Positions 24,708 to 32,783 of a stretch of DNA of 64,000 nucleotides are shown here, in pieces. The notes below the pieces were generated by a model. That model made no database searches and was not told the origin of the DNA. It saw only the letters and a program-made list of their open reading frames with translations. This DNA comes from JABJAG01 sp965222215 (GTDB lineage: Bacteria; Pseudomonadota; Alphaproteobacteria; UBA6615). The DNA is taken from NCBI GenBank assembly GCA_965222215.1, contig OZ244931.1, forward strand, positions 1,984,001 to 2,048,000, written 5' to 3'. Numbering within the stretch: the first letter of the stretch is position 1; every line of letters starts with the position of its first letter. A program made the translations under genes and the position numbers.

Positions 24708-25718
24708 CTACTTGATGGCCTGCGGGTTGATCGGCGAGCCGGTACCGCGCGTGATAACCAGCGGCGGCGCCGACAGGAAGAATTCGTAGACGCCGTCTTC
24801 CTTGCAGTCCTCGACCAGCTCGCGCAGGTACCAGATTTCACCGTGGACGATGCCGATGTGCGGGATCGTCACCCAGTGCCATGGCTGGTTGACGCCCTCG
24901 ACGCTGCGGTTCGGGCGCACTTCGATCCCCCAGGTATCGGAGCAAATGCCCGCGATTTCCTTCTTGTGGATCCAGTCGACAGTCTCGAAGGCCAGACCCG
25001 GCGCATCGCCGCCCGCGTAACCGCCCCAGTCGCCCTTGTCGAGGCAATCCGCCATCTGGCCTGTGTTGAAGATCACGAAGTCGCCACGACGCACTTCCAC
25101 ACCCTGCTTCTTGGCGGTGTTTTCGAGATCCTCGATGGTGATCTCCTCACCGTCCGCCAGGCGCTTCTTGCGCTTGTAGCGGGCCACGTCGAGCAGCACG
25201 CCGCGTCCGACCATCTTGTCGGCGAAGTTCTCGATGCCGTTCTTGTGGGCGCCACGCACGTCGACCAGGGTCGCGTCGTAGCCGTTCCACATCTTGTCTT
25301 CGGTGAAAACATGGGCGAGTGCATCCCACTGGGTCGCGCACTGGGTCGGCAGGTTGATGGCGTCATCGGCGTAACGCATTCCGGCAAGCGGTTCCTGGAT
25401 ACCCTGCACGGCATCTGTGCCGGTCGCGAGCATCTGGTGCATCGGATTCCAGCGGCCGCCGAACAACCCGTTCTGCGGGCCGTTTTCGTCCAGGTTCAGG
25501 CCAAGGCGGAAGACCTTGCCCTTCTTCACCAGCTTGGCAGCATCGGCAATCATTTCAGGCGTGATGTAGTTCAGAACGCCCAGTTCGTCGTTCTTGCCCC
25601 ATTTGCCCCAGTTGTTTAGCTGCTTGCACTTCCGCATCACGTCGGCTTTCGTGAGCAACTTCTTCTTGCTCGACTTGCGCTTTGTTGCGGGTTTGCGGGT
25701 CGTTGCTTTTTTCGCCAT
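24708..25718 (-). CDS. Cyclase-family protein with lysine-rich N-terminal extension
   Basis: A 336-residue paralogue of the preceding cyclase; the two align along their whole length. The metal motif is further altered: QCATQWDALAH. The first about 22 residues are a basic low-complexity tail (KKATTRKPATKRKSSKKK) not present in the paralogue, reminiscent of disordered nucleic-acid or polyanion-binding tails. ATG at 25718 after GGCGAGGAA. Divergent from the SDR gene, which probably works in the same pathway. Confidence 0.82.
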   Translation of the reverse strand: MAKKATTRKPATKRKSSKKKLLTKADVMRKCKQLNNWGKWGKNDELGVLNYITPEMIADAAKLVKKGKVFRLGLNLDENGPQNGLFGGRWNPMHQMLATGTDAVQGIQEPLAGMRYADDAINLPTQCATQWDALAHVFTEDKMWNGYDATLVDVRGAHKNGIENFADKMVGRGVLLDVARYKRKKRLADGEEITIEDLENTAKKQGVEVRRGDFVIFNTGQMADCLDKGDWGGYAGGDAPGLAFETVDWIHKKEIAGICSDTWGIEVRPNRSVEGVNQPWHWVTIPHIGIVHGEIWYLRELVEDCKEDGVYEFFLSAPPLVITRGTGSPINPQAIK

Positions 25719-25820
25719 GAAGTCTTTCCTCGCCTGTCTGGCCGTTGAGCACCAATGGTTTTCACCGATCTTACAACCGGCGTTGGCGTCGGTTATGGTC
25801 GCTCAAAATTTGGATTGCAA

Positions 25821-25830
25821 GAATGCATTC
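25821..25830. promoter_or_regulatory. Short palindrome in cyclase/SDR divergent promoter
   Basis: A perfect 10-base palindrome GAATGCATTC sits 37 bases before the SDR start in a 149-base divergent spacer. No regulator gene is adjacent. Could be chance; recorded because it is the only symmetrical sequence noticed there. Confidence 0.25.
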
Positions 25831-25867
25831 GCATGACATTCGTGCGGGGCAAAAAGGAGTGGTGGAA

Positions 25868-26647
25868 ATGTCCGTGGCCGAGATCGAAGAACTCAAAACA
25901 CCGTCGTTGCGCCTCGACGGGCTGGTCGCCGTGGTCAGCGGTGCGGGCCGCGGGCTGGGGCGCGGCGCGGCTTTATCGCTGGCGGAAGCGGGTGCAGAAG
26001 TGATGCTGGTGAGCCGCACGGAAGCCGAACTGAATGAGGTCGCGGAAGAAATTGTCGCCAGCGGCGGCAAGGCAATGCCGGTCGTCTGTGACGTGACCGA
26101 TGCCGCGCAGGTGCGCGAGAAGATCGAGGGCATCGGGCGCATCGACATCCTGATGAACAACGCCGGCTCCAACCGGCCGGAACCATTTGTCGACGTGTCG
26201 GAGGAAAATCTCGACTTCCTGCTCGATCTCAACGTGAAATCGATGTTCACCGTCGCCCAGGCGTGCGCGCGCCGGATGCTCGCCGGCGGCCGGGGTGGTT
26301 CGATGATCCACATGTCGTCGCAGATGGGCCATGTCGGCTCGCCCAACCGCACCGTCTACTGCACGACCAAACATGCGGTCGAAGGCATGAGCAAGGCGAT
26401 CGCCGCCGAACTCGCGCCGCAGAACATCCGCTCGAACTGTATCGGGCCGACTTTTATCGAAACCCCGATGACAGCGCCGATGTTCGAGAATCCGGAATTC
26501 AAGCAATTTGTGATGGACCGGATCCTGATGGGACGCCTGGGCAAGATTTCCGATGTGACCGGCGCCATCGTGTTCCTGGCTTCGCCCGCCTCGGAGCTGA
26601 TCACCGGCGCAAGCCTCACTATCGACGGAGGCTGGACGACGGTTTGA
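25868..26647 (+). CDS. Short-chain dehydrogenase/reductase (SDR)
   Basis: A 259-residue classical SDR. Cofactor motif GAGRGLGRG (about 23-31), NNAG (about 97-100), catalytic serine in MSSQMG and the YCTTK motif. The acidic or basic residue after strand 2 (SRTEAE) suggests NADP(H) is possible. I place the start at 25868, after AAGGAG; the frame is open further upstream but without a ribosome site or SDR similarity. Convergent with the FAD synthetase-like gene, their stops one base apart. Confidence 0.88.
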   Translation: MSVAEIEELKTPSLRLDGLVAVVSGAGRGLGRGAALSLAEAGAEVMLVSRTEAELNEVAEEIVASGGKAMPVVCDVTDAAQVREKIEGIGRIDILMNNAGSNRPEPFVDVSEENLDFLLDLNVKSMFTVAQACARRMLAGGRGGSMIHMSSQMGHVGSPNRTVYCTTKHAVEGMSKAIAAELAPQNIRSNCIGPTFIETPMTAPMFENPEFKQFVMDRILMGRLGKISDVTGAIVFLASPASELITGASLTIDGGWTTV

Positions 26648-26648
26648 G

Positions 26649-27668
26649 CTATTCGCTCTCCGTGGGTGCGCCGTCCCACCGCGCGCCCAGATAGTCCACG
26701 AACGCAACCCGGATATTCTTGCCGCGCCACGCCGTAACGGTTTCGGCGGGAATGTCGTGCAACACAAGACTACCCGGCACGCTGCCCACCTGTCCCCGGA
26801 TGCTAAGCCACTCGGGATTCTCCTGGCCGGCGCGCGCAACGGCGACCACGTACCAGCCTTCCGCCGGCGTCTGGTAGCGCACCAGCGATACGATCGGCGC
26901 ATCGTCCGGGCCGCCGCCGGGCACTTCGAGAGCCCCGTCAACCTCCCACATGCGTCCCAGCACCCTCGCGGCCGCGCGCGGGCGTCCCTGCTCAATAAGT
27001 TTGCGTAGACGGGTCGAACCGGCCAGGTCGCCGTCGACCGTAACGGCCTCGACGACCGTGACTCCGAACCCCAGTTCCCGGCCCATTCGGCGAAGAAGGC
27101 CTGCATCACCGCCACGCTTGCGGCCGAACCTGAAGTCGTGACCGACGACGACGTGGCTCACCCGCATGCCTTCCGCCAGCACGGAGCGGACGAATTCCTC
27201 GGGTTCCAGGCCTGCGAACTCACGGTCAAAGGATTGCGCCAGCAGGACGTCGACACCCAGTTCCGCCATGGTTCGCGCCCGGGTTTCGGGCGTCGCGATC
27301 AGAAACGGCTCGCTGTCCGGCTCGAAAACGGCGCGCGGGTGAGGCTCGAAAGTCAAAACACCCAACGGCGCTCCGAGTTTATCCGCATGCGCCGCGGCGG
27401 CGTCGATCAGCGCCTTGTGACCGACATGAACGCCGTCGAACTTGCCGATGGCCACGACCGCGCCCCGGCACCGGTCCGGCACCGACGAATATTCTCGAAA
27501 CGCACTGAATTCCCGTGGGAAATCGTCGGGCGTATCGAACCAGGTCCCCATGAGGTCCAGGAATTCCGGCGAATCCGACCGCGGCCGTTCGATCGCGGTC
27601 TTGGCGAACTGCGAGCCTGCGTCCAGTTCGAAGAGCTGAAACCCGAAGAGGTCTTCGTCCGATTCCAA
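26649..27668 (-). CDS. FAD synthetase (RibF)-family protein lacking the riboflavin kinase motif
   Basis: A 339-residue protein. After a unique 65-residue N-terminal region it has the nucleotidyltransferase core of bifunctional RibF: AIGKFDGVHVGH (the HIGH-like motif), TFEPHPRAVF and VGHDFRFGRKRGGD. The C-terminal part keeps the general shape of a riboflavin kinase domain but not the GFPTAN/T motif needed for ATP and flavin binding. It may be an FMN adenylyltransferase-like or repurposed transferase. Start TTG at 27668 follows AAGGA; an internal ATG at 27551 would remove most of the extension and cannot be excluded. Confidence 0.75.
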   Translation of the reverse strand: MESDEDLFGFQLFELDAGSQFAKTAIERPRSDSPEFLDLMGTWFDTPDDFPREFSAFREYSSVPDRCRGAVVAIGKFDGVHVGHKALIDAAAAHADKLGAPLGVLTFEPHPRAVFEPDSEPFLIATPETRARTMAELGVDVLLAQSFDREFAGLEPEEFVRSVLAEGMRVSHVVVGHDFRFGRKRGGDAGLLRRMGRELGFGVTVVEAVTVDGDLAGSTRLRKLIEQGRPRAAARVLGRMWEVDGALEVPGGGPDDAPIVSLVRYQTPAEGWYVVAVARAGQENPEWLSIRGQVGSVPGSLVLHDIPAETVTAWRGKNIRVAFVDYLGARWDGAPTESE

Positions 27669-27855
27669 GTAAATATCCTTGCTTTTCAGAGATTTGCGAA
27701 TACATTCTTAACACGAGCGGCGTGATCGAATAGCACGCCGATTTGGCAAAGTATGACCGAAATCACGGTTGCGTGCCGAGCATACAATTTCGGGCGTCTT
27801 TTGCTATATTCAGGGGAACATTGAGACCGAAACACGGTCCGAAAGGAGGCACATC

Positions 27856-28587
27856 ATGGGCGCTCCCGCACGTGGGGAAACGTATAACTACCCTCGCTTT
27901 AAAATGAGCAACTACGAACTCGGCTATTTTCCGGGGCCGAAGGCCGGCGAGGAAGTGAACTACGACTACACACTCACCGACCTCGATGGCAACGAAGTCA
28001 GTCTCGCCGACTACAAGGGCAAGTGGCTAGTGATCGAATCCGGCAGCCTGACCTGCCCGATGTACGTCAAGAACGTGAAGCCTTACGCAAAACTTCAGGA
28101 GAAATATCCTGATGTCGAATGGCTTGTGGTTTACGTCCGCGAGGCGCATCCGGGCGAAAAGGCCAAACAGGCCGAGACAATCGACGACAAGATCGCCTAC
28201 GCCAAGCGCAATAAGGAAGATTACAACGAAGAGCGCAAGATCATCGTCGACGATGTCGAAGGGAAGTGGCACCACGACTGGGGCCTGCTGCCGAACACCG
28301 TCTATGTGATCAATCCCGAGGGCCAGGTGATCTACCGCGCCGACTGGTCCTTCGCACACAATGTCGACCGGGTTCTCCAGAACCGCGACAAGATCGACGA
28401 CAACGAGCATATCGCGATCATTGGTGCGGCGCCGTGGATCACCATTCCCGTGACCCTCAAAGGCGGATGGGTCGCGCTGTACGACATCCTGATCATCTTC
28501 CCCAAGGTCTACTACGAGCACTTCAAGCTCGACATCCAGACCTGGTGGGCCAAGCGCAAGGCAAAGAAGGAAGCCGCGAGCGCCTGA
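27856..28587 (+). CDS. Deiodinase-like thioredoxin-fold protein
   Basis: A 243-residue soluble protein with a thioredoxin-like core. GSLTCPMY places a single cysteine, C67, where iodothyronine deiodinases carry selenocysteine, and VYVREAHPG (residues 92-100) matches the deiodinase EAHP signature. Only one cysteine lies at the site, so a classical dithiol mechanism is unlikely. The C-terminal segment from about 205 has a hydrophobic stretch (GGWVALYDILIIFPKVYY) and a basic tail, perhaps a membrane contact. Start ATG 27856 behind an excellent AAAGGAGG. Function in bacteria is not established. Confidence 0.75.
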   Translation: MGAPARGETYNYPRFKMSNYELGYFPGPKAGEEVNYDYTLTDLDGNEVSLADYKGKWLVIESGSLTCPMYVKNVKPYAKLQEKYPDVEWLVVYVREAHPGEKAKQAETIDDKIAYAKRNKEDYNEERKIIVDDVEGKWHHDWGLLPNTVYVINPEGQVIYRADWSFAHNVDRVLQNRDKIDDNEHIAIIGAAPWITIPVTLKGGWVALYDILIIFPKVYYEHFKLDIQTWWAKRKAKKEAASA

Positions 28588-28614
28588 TGCGCATCGTCGC
28601 TTCCGCGGAATACA

Positions 28615-28639
28615 GGCCGGGCTCACGCCCGGCCATTTT
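28615..28639 (+). terminator. Terminator after deiodinase-like gene
   Basis: Eight-base stem GGCCGGGC/GCCCGGCC with TCAC loop followed by ATTTTC. It separates the deiodinase-like gene from the cupin gene. Confidence 0.65.
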
Positions 28640-28710
28640 CGTGTGAGAGACCTTTCGCCCGCCGAGGCGCCTGTGCGATCTTTCGAGAAATTCCGCAAAG
28701 GAGAACGACG

Positions 28711-29250
28711 ATGAGCGAACTCAAAATCTCGGCGAGCGAGATGACCGAAAAATACGTCGCCCGCTACGACGATGTGAAACCCAGCCCCGCATTCTTCCTC
28801 GATACGGCCCTGCCGGAGTTCGAGCGTGACGTGAAGAACGTCATCGGCGCCGCGGCGGGCGAAGACCCGAGCACGAGCCCGGCCATCGCCGCGCCGGCGG
28901 GCGTAAATTTCAACTACATCGTCACCGAGGCCGGCAAGGGTTCCGCGCTCCACGACCATCCGGTCTGGGAAATTTTCGTACCGGTCAACGGCCGCTGGTC
29001 GATCTTTTGGGACGAGGACGACCCGCAGGAGGTTGAACTGGGGCCGCTCGACGTGATTTCGGTCCCGCCCGGCGTGATGCGTGGGTTCCGCAACATCGGC
29101 GACGAAACCTCGATCCTGATCGCCATGCTCGGCGGCAACGAGGTCGGCGCTGTCACATGGGCGCAGTCCCTGCTCGACGGGGTCGGTGAAAAGGGTATCC
29201 GGCTCGACGAGGACGGCAATATCGTGATGGAGACCGACGCGGCTGAGTGA
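28711..29250 (+). CDS. Cupin-domain protein
   Basis: A 179-residue protein with one cupin barrel in its second half: motif 1 is HDHPVWEIFVPVNG (about 82-95) with two histidines and a glutamate as metal ligands, motif 2 is around 'DVISVPPGVMRGFRNIG'. The motif 2 histidine is replaced. About 70 N-terminal residues are not assigned. ATG after AAAGGAG. No specific substrate; the adjacent flavin monooxygenase gene is on the other strand. Probably a small-molecule binding or isomerase protein. Confidence 0.8.
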   Translation: MSELKISASEMTEKYVARYDDVKPSPAFFLDTALPEFERDVKNVIGAAAGEDPSTSPAIAAPAGVNFNYIVTEAGKGSALHDHPVWEIFVPVNGRWSIFWDEDDPQEVELGPLDVISVPPGVMRGFRNIGDETSILIAMLGGNEVGAVTWAQSLLDGVGEKGIRLDEDGNIVMETDAAE

Positions 29251-29263
29251 GCACGTCCGGGCG

Positions 29264-29938
29264 CTAAATCCCGGAAAAATCTCGCCGTGTCACGGCGAGA
29301 GCTCCATCCAGCGTGCGATCCACCGCATCGATGATGAATGCGTCCAGATCGCGCTCGGTCTTTGCGCCGTATATGTGCTTACGCACGAAGTAATAGAAAA
29401 CGGCGGCATGGATATGCCACGCCGCCTCGATCTCCAGGCCCGTGATCGGCTGCTCATCGGGGCTCGCAACACCGGCGCTTTCTCGAACTTCGGCCACGAT
29501 GGGCCGCAACAAGCGGTCTTCAAGCAAAGCGATGTAACGCTTGTTGATGTCCTCGCCCGCCAGCCCGGCGAACATGTAGATACGGATCCACTCGTAGGTC
29601 AGGACATCGCGGGCGTAGATTCCATAGAACTCGATCAGGCGATCACGTAGTGGACGCGTCCGGTCCCCGATCAGAGCCGCCCATTCCTGCCGCCACCGCC
29701 CAACGAAAACTTCCTCGTAGACCCGGTCGATCAGGTCCTGCTTGGTTGGGAAGTAACGATAGATCAGCGGCTGGGTGACACCGAGACGCTGGGCCAGCTC
29801 GCGGGTCTGACCGGAAAGCCCCACATCGGCAAAGAATTCGATCGCGCCGTCCACGATCATGCGCTCGCGTTCTTCCGGGGACAGGCGCTGGCGCACCTTC
29901 CCTTTCGAAGACCGGGACTTTTCCTGAACGATCGACAT
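29264..29938 (-). CDS. TetR/AcrR-family transcriptional regulator
   Basis: A 224-residue regulator. HTH occupies roughly residues 18-65 ('LAQRLGVTQPLIYRYFPTK' is the recognition region), followed by a helical ligand domain. An arginine/lysine-rich start precedes it. Its ATG overlaps the stop of the flavin monooxygenase-like gene by one base (TGATG), so the two are cotranscribed and it likely represses its own operon via the palindrome at 31193. Confidence 0.9.
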   Translation of the reverse strand: MSIVQEKSRSSKGKVRQRLSPEERERMIVDGAIEFFADVGLSGQTRELAQRLGVTQPLIYRYFPTKQDLIDRVYEEVFVGRWRQEWAALIGDRTRPLRDRLIEFYGIYARDVLTYEWIRIYMFAGLAGEDINKRYIALLEDRLLRPIVAEVRESAGVASPDEQPITGLEIEAAWHIHAAVFYYFVRKHIYGAKTERDLDAFIIDAVDRTLDGALAVTRRDFSGI

Positions 29939-31155
29939 CAGAGAACCGCGTTATCGGAACCGAGCCCCATGGCGATCCGCCCGAACGTCGTACCGGCGAC
30001 ATCCATGCTGAACGCGATGTGTGCGCGCGCGGCGTGAATATCCCGGAATGCGCGCGCCAACGGGTTGCGGGTATAGATGCCGCCGCCGCCACTGGCCTGA
30101 TAGAGCTTGTTGACCGCCTCGACACAAAGGTTGGCGCTGTACGCACCGTTCCGGCGGAACTTGGCCTTGGTCTCCAGATCGGGCGCTTCGCCCCGCCCCG
30201 CAATCTCCATCGACAAACGGCAATCGTCCGCCATCATCAGCCGGGCTGCATCAATGGCGGCGCCGGCTTCGGCGACCTTGATCTGAATGTTTTGAAGTTC
30301 GGAGATACGCGAGCCCGTGTAGTTCGCGGTCTTGGCCTTCATGCCGTCGACGTAGTTGTTGTAGACGCCTTCGGCGATACCCAGCGGCGTGCCTGACAAC
30401 ACATACGGGAACGGTGCGATGACCGGCACCTGGTAAACTGCGCCGGGGTTCACGGCACTGCCCGGGGTCGGGCCACCCTTGATATCGTTGGCGGACACCG
30501 TCATGTGCTCGGGAACGAAAACATCCTCGCATACCGAGTCTTTCGAGCCGGTGCCCTGAAGCCCCGACGTGAACCAGGTATCCACGACTTCATGCTCTGA
30601 CTTGCGCAGGAGAAACAGGCGCGCTTCCTTTTCCGGGTGGTCGTCGTCGGCCTCAACCATGCCGCCCAGCATGTTCCATTCGCTCGGGTCGATCCCAGAA
30701 CAGAACGGCCAGCGCCCGCTCAACAGATAACCGCCGTCGACGCGCTTGGCCCGCCCGGCCGGGAAAATGACCGACGCACAGATCAGGGTGTCCGCGGTCT
30801 CGCCGTTCTTGCCCCAGACCTCGTCCTGTGCAGCTTCCGGCCACATGCCAAGCATCCAGTGATGGCTCGCCAGGTTCGACACGTTCCAGCCGCTCGATGC
30901 GCAGGCACGTGAAATCACGGCGCCGGTATCGACAAGCATACCCAGATCCAACTCATACCCGCCGACCCGCCTGGGCTGGAGAATCTTGAACAGGCCCGCA
31001 TCCAGGAAATCCCGAACATTCTCCTCCGGCAGACGGCGCTGTTCCGAAGCTTTCTCCGAACGCTCCGCGACCACAGGGAGCAGTTCCTCCGCTCGCGCCA
31101 GCACAGCGTCTCGCGAAACGTCGGCGGCGGTATCGATTTCGGCAACCTGGCTCAT
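29938..31155 (-). CDS. Flavin-dependent monooxygenase, acyl-CoA dehydrogenase fold (HsaA/HpaB-like)
   Basis: A 405-residue protein with the three-domain acyl-CoA dehydrogenase fold. The C-terminal 'ASGGGGIYTRNPLARAFRD' segment is typical of two-component class D monooxygenases such as HsaA, which use reduced flavin to hydroxylate aromatic rings, and the catalytic glutamate of dehydrogenases is not evident. WPFCSGID in the middle domain is also family-like. ATG at 31155 after AGGAG. A flavin reductase partner is not adjacent. Operon with the TetR gene. Confidence 0.8.
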   Translation of the reverse strand: MSQVAEIDTAADVSRDAVLARAEELLPVVAERSEKASEQRRLPEENVRDFLDAGLFKILQPRRVGGYELDLGMLVDTGAVISRACASSGWNVSNLASHHWMLGMWPEAAQDEVWGKNGETADTLICASVIFPAGRAKRVDGGYLLSGRWPFCSGIDPSEWNMLGGMVEADDDHPEKEARLFLLRKSEHEVVDTWFTSGLQGTGSKDSVCEDVFVPEHMTVSANDIKGGPTPGSAVNPGAVYQVPVIAPFPYVLSGTPLGIAEGVYNNYVDGMKAKTANYTGSRISELQNIQIKVAEAGAAIDAARLMMADDCRLSMEIAGRGEAPDLETKAKFRRNGAYSANLCVEAVNKLYQASGGGGIYTRNPLARAFRDIHAARAHIAFSMDVAGTTFGRIAMGLGSDNAVL

Positions 31156-31192
31156 GGCTTTCTCCTGCATGTCGTCACGCATTATCGCTTTG

Positions 31193-31210
31193 ATTTATCA
31201 TTCGATAAAT
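31193..31210. promoter_or_regulatory. Candidate TetR operator
   Basis: Perfect inverted repeat ATTTATC-ATTC-GATAAAT, 38 bases upstream of the monooxygenase-like start. Located in the 97-base spacer before the monooxygenase-tetR operon, the standard site for TetR autorepression. Confidence 0.55.
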
Positions 31211-31252
31211 AACAAAGTCGGCAACGGGCTGCAACCGTTATTTTTCACCCGA

Positions 31253-32569
31253 TCATTTATTTGTATCCAAAATAAGTATAGCCCTGAAATCGTTTACATT
31301 TGTCCGTGTCGGACCCGTGGTTACGAGATCCTCAATCTGTGCGAAGAACCCGTATGCGTCATTTTTCACTAGGCAATCCTCTGCCGACAAACCAGCGGCG
31401 GCCGCACGGTCCAGCGTGTCACAGGTGACAACGGCCCCCGCATTGTCCTCGACCCCATCGATTCCATCGGTATCGCAGGCGATGGCGTAAATCCCCGGCT
31501 CACCATCCAGTTCCCGGGCAAGTCCCAGCGCGTATTCGGCGTTCCGGCCACCGCGGCCGTCACCGCGGACAGTGACGGTGGTCTCCCCGCCGGATAGAAT
31601 GACCAACGGCAGATCGTCTTCTCTTTCGCGCGCGAGTTTTCTGGCAAGGCGCGCATGCTCGGCGCCGAGTTCCCTTGCCTCTCCCTCCAAGTCCGCACCC
31701 AGGGTCACGACCGAAAGCCCAAGCCCCCCGGCGACGTCGACGACAGCCGACAGCATATCGGCGGGCCGGGATACAATAATGTTTTCGACCCGCTCGAAGA
31801 CCGGATCTCCCGGTTTAGGAGTTTCCCCCGCCTCGCTCTCCAGCAACGCGCGAACGCTGTCCGGGACCGCAATGTCGTAGCGTGTGAGGATATCCAGCGC
31901 GTCGGCGCACGACGTGGGGTCGGGTACCGTCGGGCCCGACGCGATGACGGACGGGTCGTCGTGCGGCACATCGGAAATCATGAGCGTGACGACACGCGCC
32001 GGATAGGCGTCGCCCGCCAGACGCCCGCCCTTGACCGCGGATATGTGCTTTCGCACGCAGTTCATTTCGCCGATGGGGGCGCCACTGCGCAGCAGCGCGG
32101 TGTTTATGGCCGCTTTCTCCTGTGCGCTGACACCCTGCGCCGGCAACGCCAACAGCGAAGATCCGCCACCCGACACAAGACAGATCAACGTATCCTGCTT
32201 GCCAAGGCCCCGCACCAACCCGTGGATGCGTTTAGCCGCGCGTTCGCCGGCATCGTCCGGAACAGGATGGGACGCTTCGAGTATTTCGATACGCTCGCAC
32301 CCGACCCCGTGGCCGTAGCGCGTCACGACCAATCCCTCGATTCGGTCGAACCAGCCACCTTCCAGCGCTGCTCTCTCCACCGCACGCGCCATCGCCGCGG
32401 AAGCCTTCCCGGCGCCGACCACGACGATACGGCCACGGTCGGGAATCTCCGGCAGGTGGGCCGGAACACAGCGTTCCGGGTTTGCTGCATCGAGGGCGGC
32501 GGCGAAAAGGTCGCGCAAAGTCCCACGCGGCGAACCGTCGCTAGCGCCCTTCAGGTCAATTGAAACCAC
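31253..32569 (-). CDS. Glycerate 2-kinase, MOFRL/DUF4147 family
   Basis: A 438-residue protein with the N-terminal DUF4147 domain (VVGAGKASAAMARAVE; 'LVSGGGSSLLALPA' as glycine-rich nucleotide loop) and the C-terminal MOFRL domain (ILSGGETTVTV, 'ACDTDGIDGVEDNAGA'). It phosphorylates D-glycerate to 2-phosphoglycerate, feeding hydroxypyruvate or tartronate semialdehyde pathways into glycolysis. GTG at 32569 is preferred because AAGGGGGTGAG lies immediately upstream. The same-strand monooxygenase gene follows 97 bases later. Confidence 0.88.
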   Translation of the reverse strand: MVSIDLKGASDGSPRGTLRDLFAAALDAANPERCVPAHLPEIPDRGRIVVVGAGKASAAMARAVERAALEGGWFDRIEGLVVTRYGHGVGCERIEILEASHPVPDDAGERAAKRIHGLVRGLGKQDTLICLVSGGGSSLLALPAQGVSAQEKAAINTALLRSGAPIGEMNCVRKHISAVKGGRLAGDAYPARVVTLMISDVPHDDPSVIASGPTVPDPTSCADALDILTRYDIAVPDSVRALLESEAGETPKPGDPVFERVENIIVSRPADMLSAVVDVAGGLGLSVVTLGADLEGEARELGAEHARLARKLAREREDDLPLVILSGGETTVTVRGDGRGGRNAEYALGLARELDGEPGIYAIACDTDGIDGVEDNAGAVVTCDTLDRAAAAGLSAEDCLVKNDAYGFFAQIEDLVTTGPTRTNVNDFRAILILDTNK

Positions 32570-32783
32570 CTCACCCCCTTGCACAGCCTTGTTTGCCCGA
32601 TATTATCGCGCTCATAGCCTACCGGCGGCCAAATAAGAAATCTAAGCGCACAAATGCCGTAAGGGGGGTCGGAACGATGGGGGAGCCACGCGCAGCGGAA
32701 GCGTGTGCGATGCTTTGCTCTGTCGCACCGGTGCCCGAACCAAAACAAAAAAACACAAACCAACCTGTATCTGGAGGTGGATC

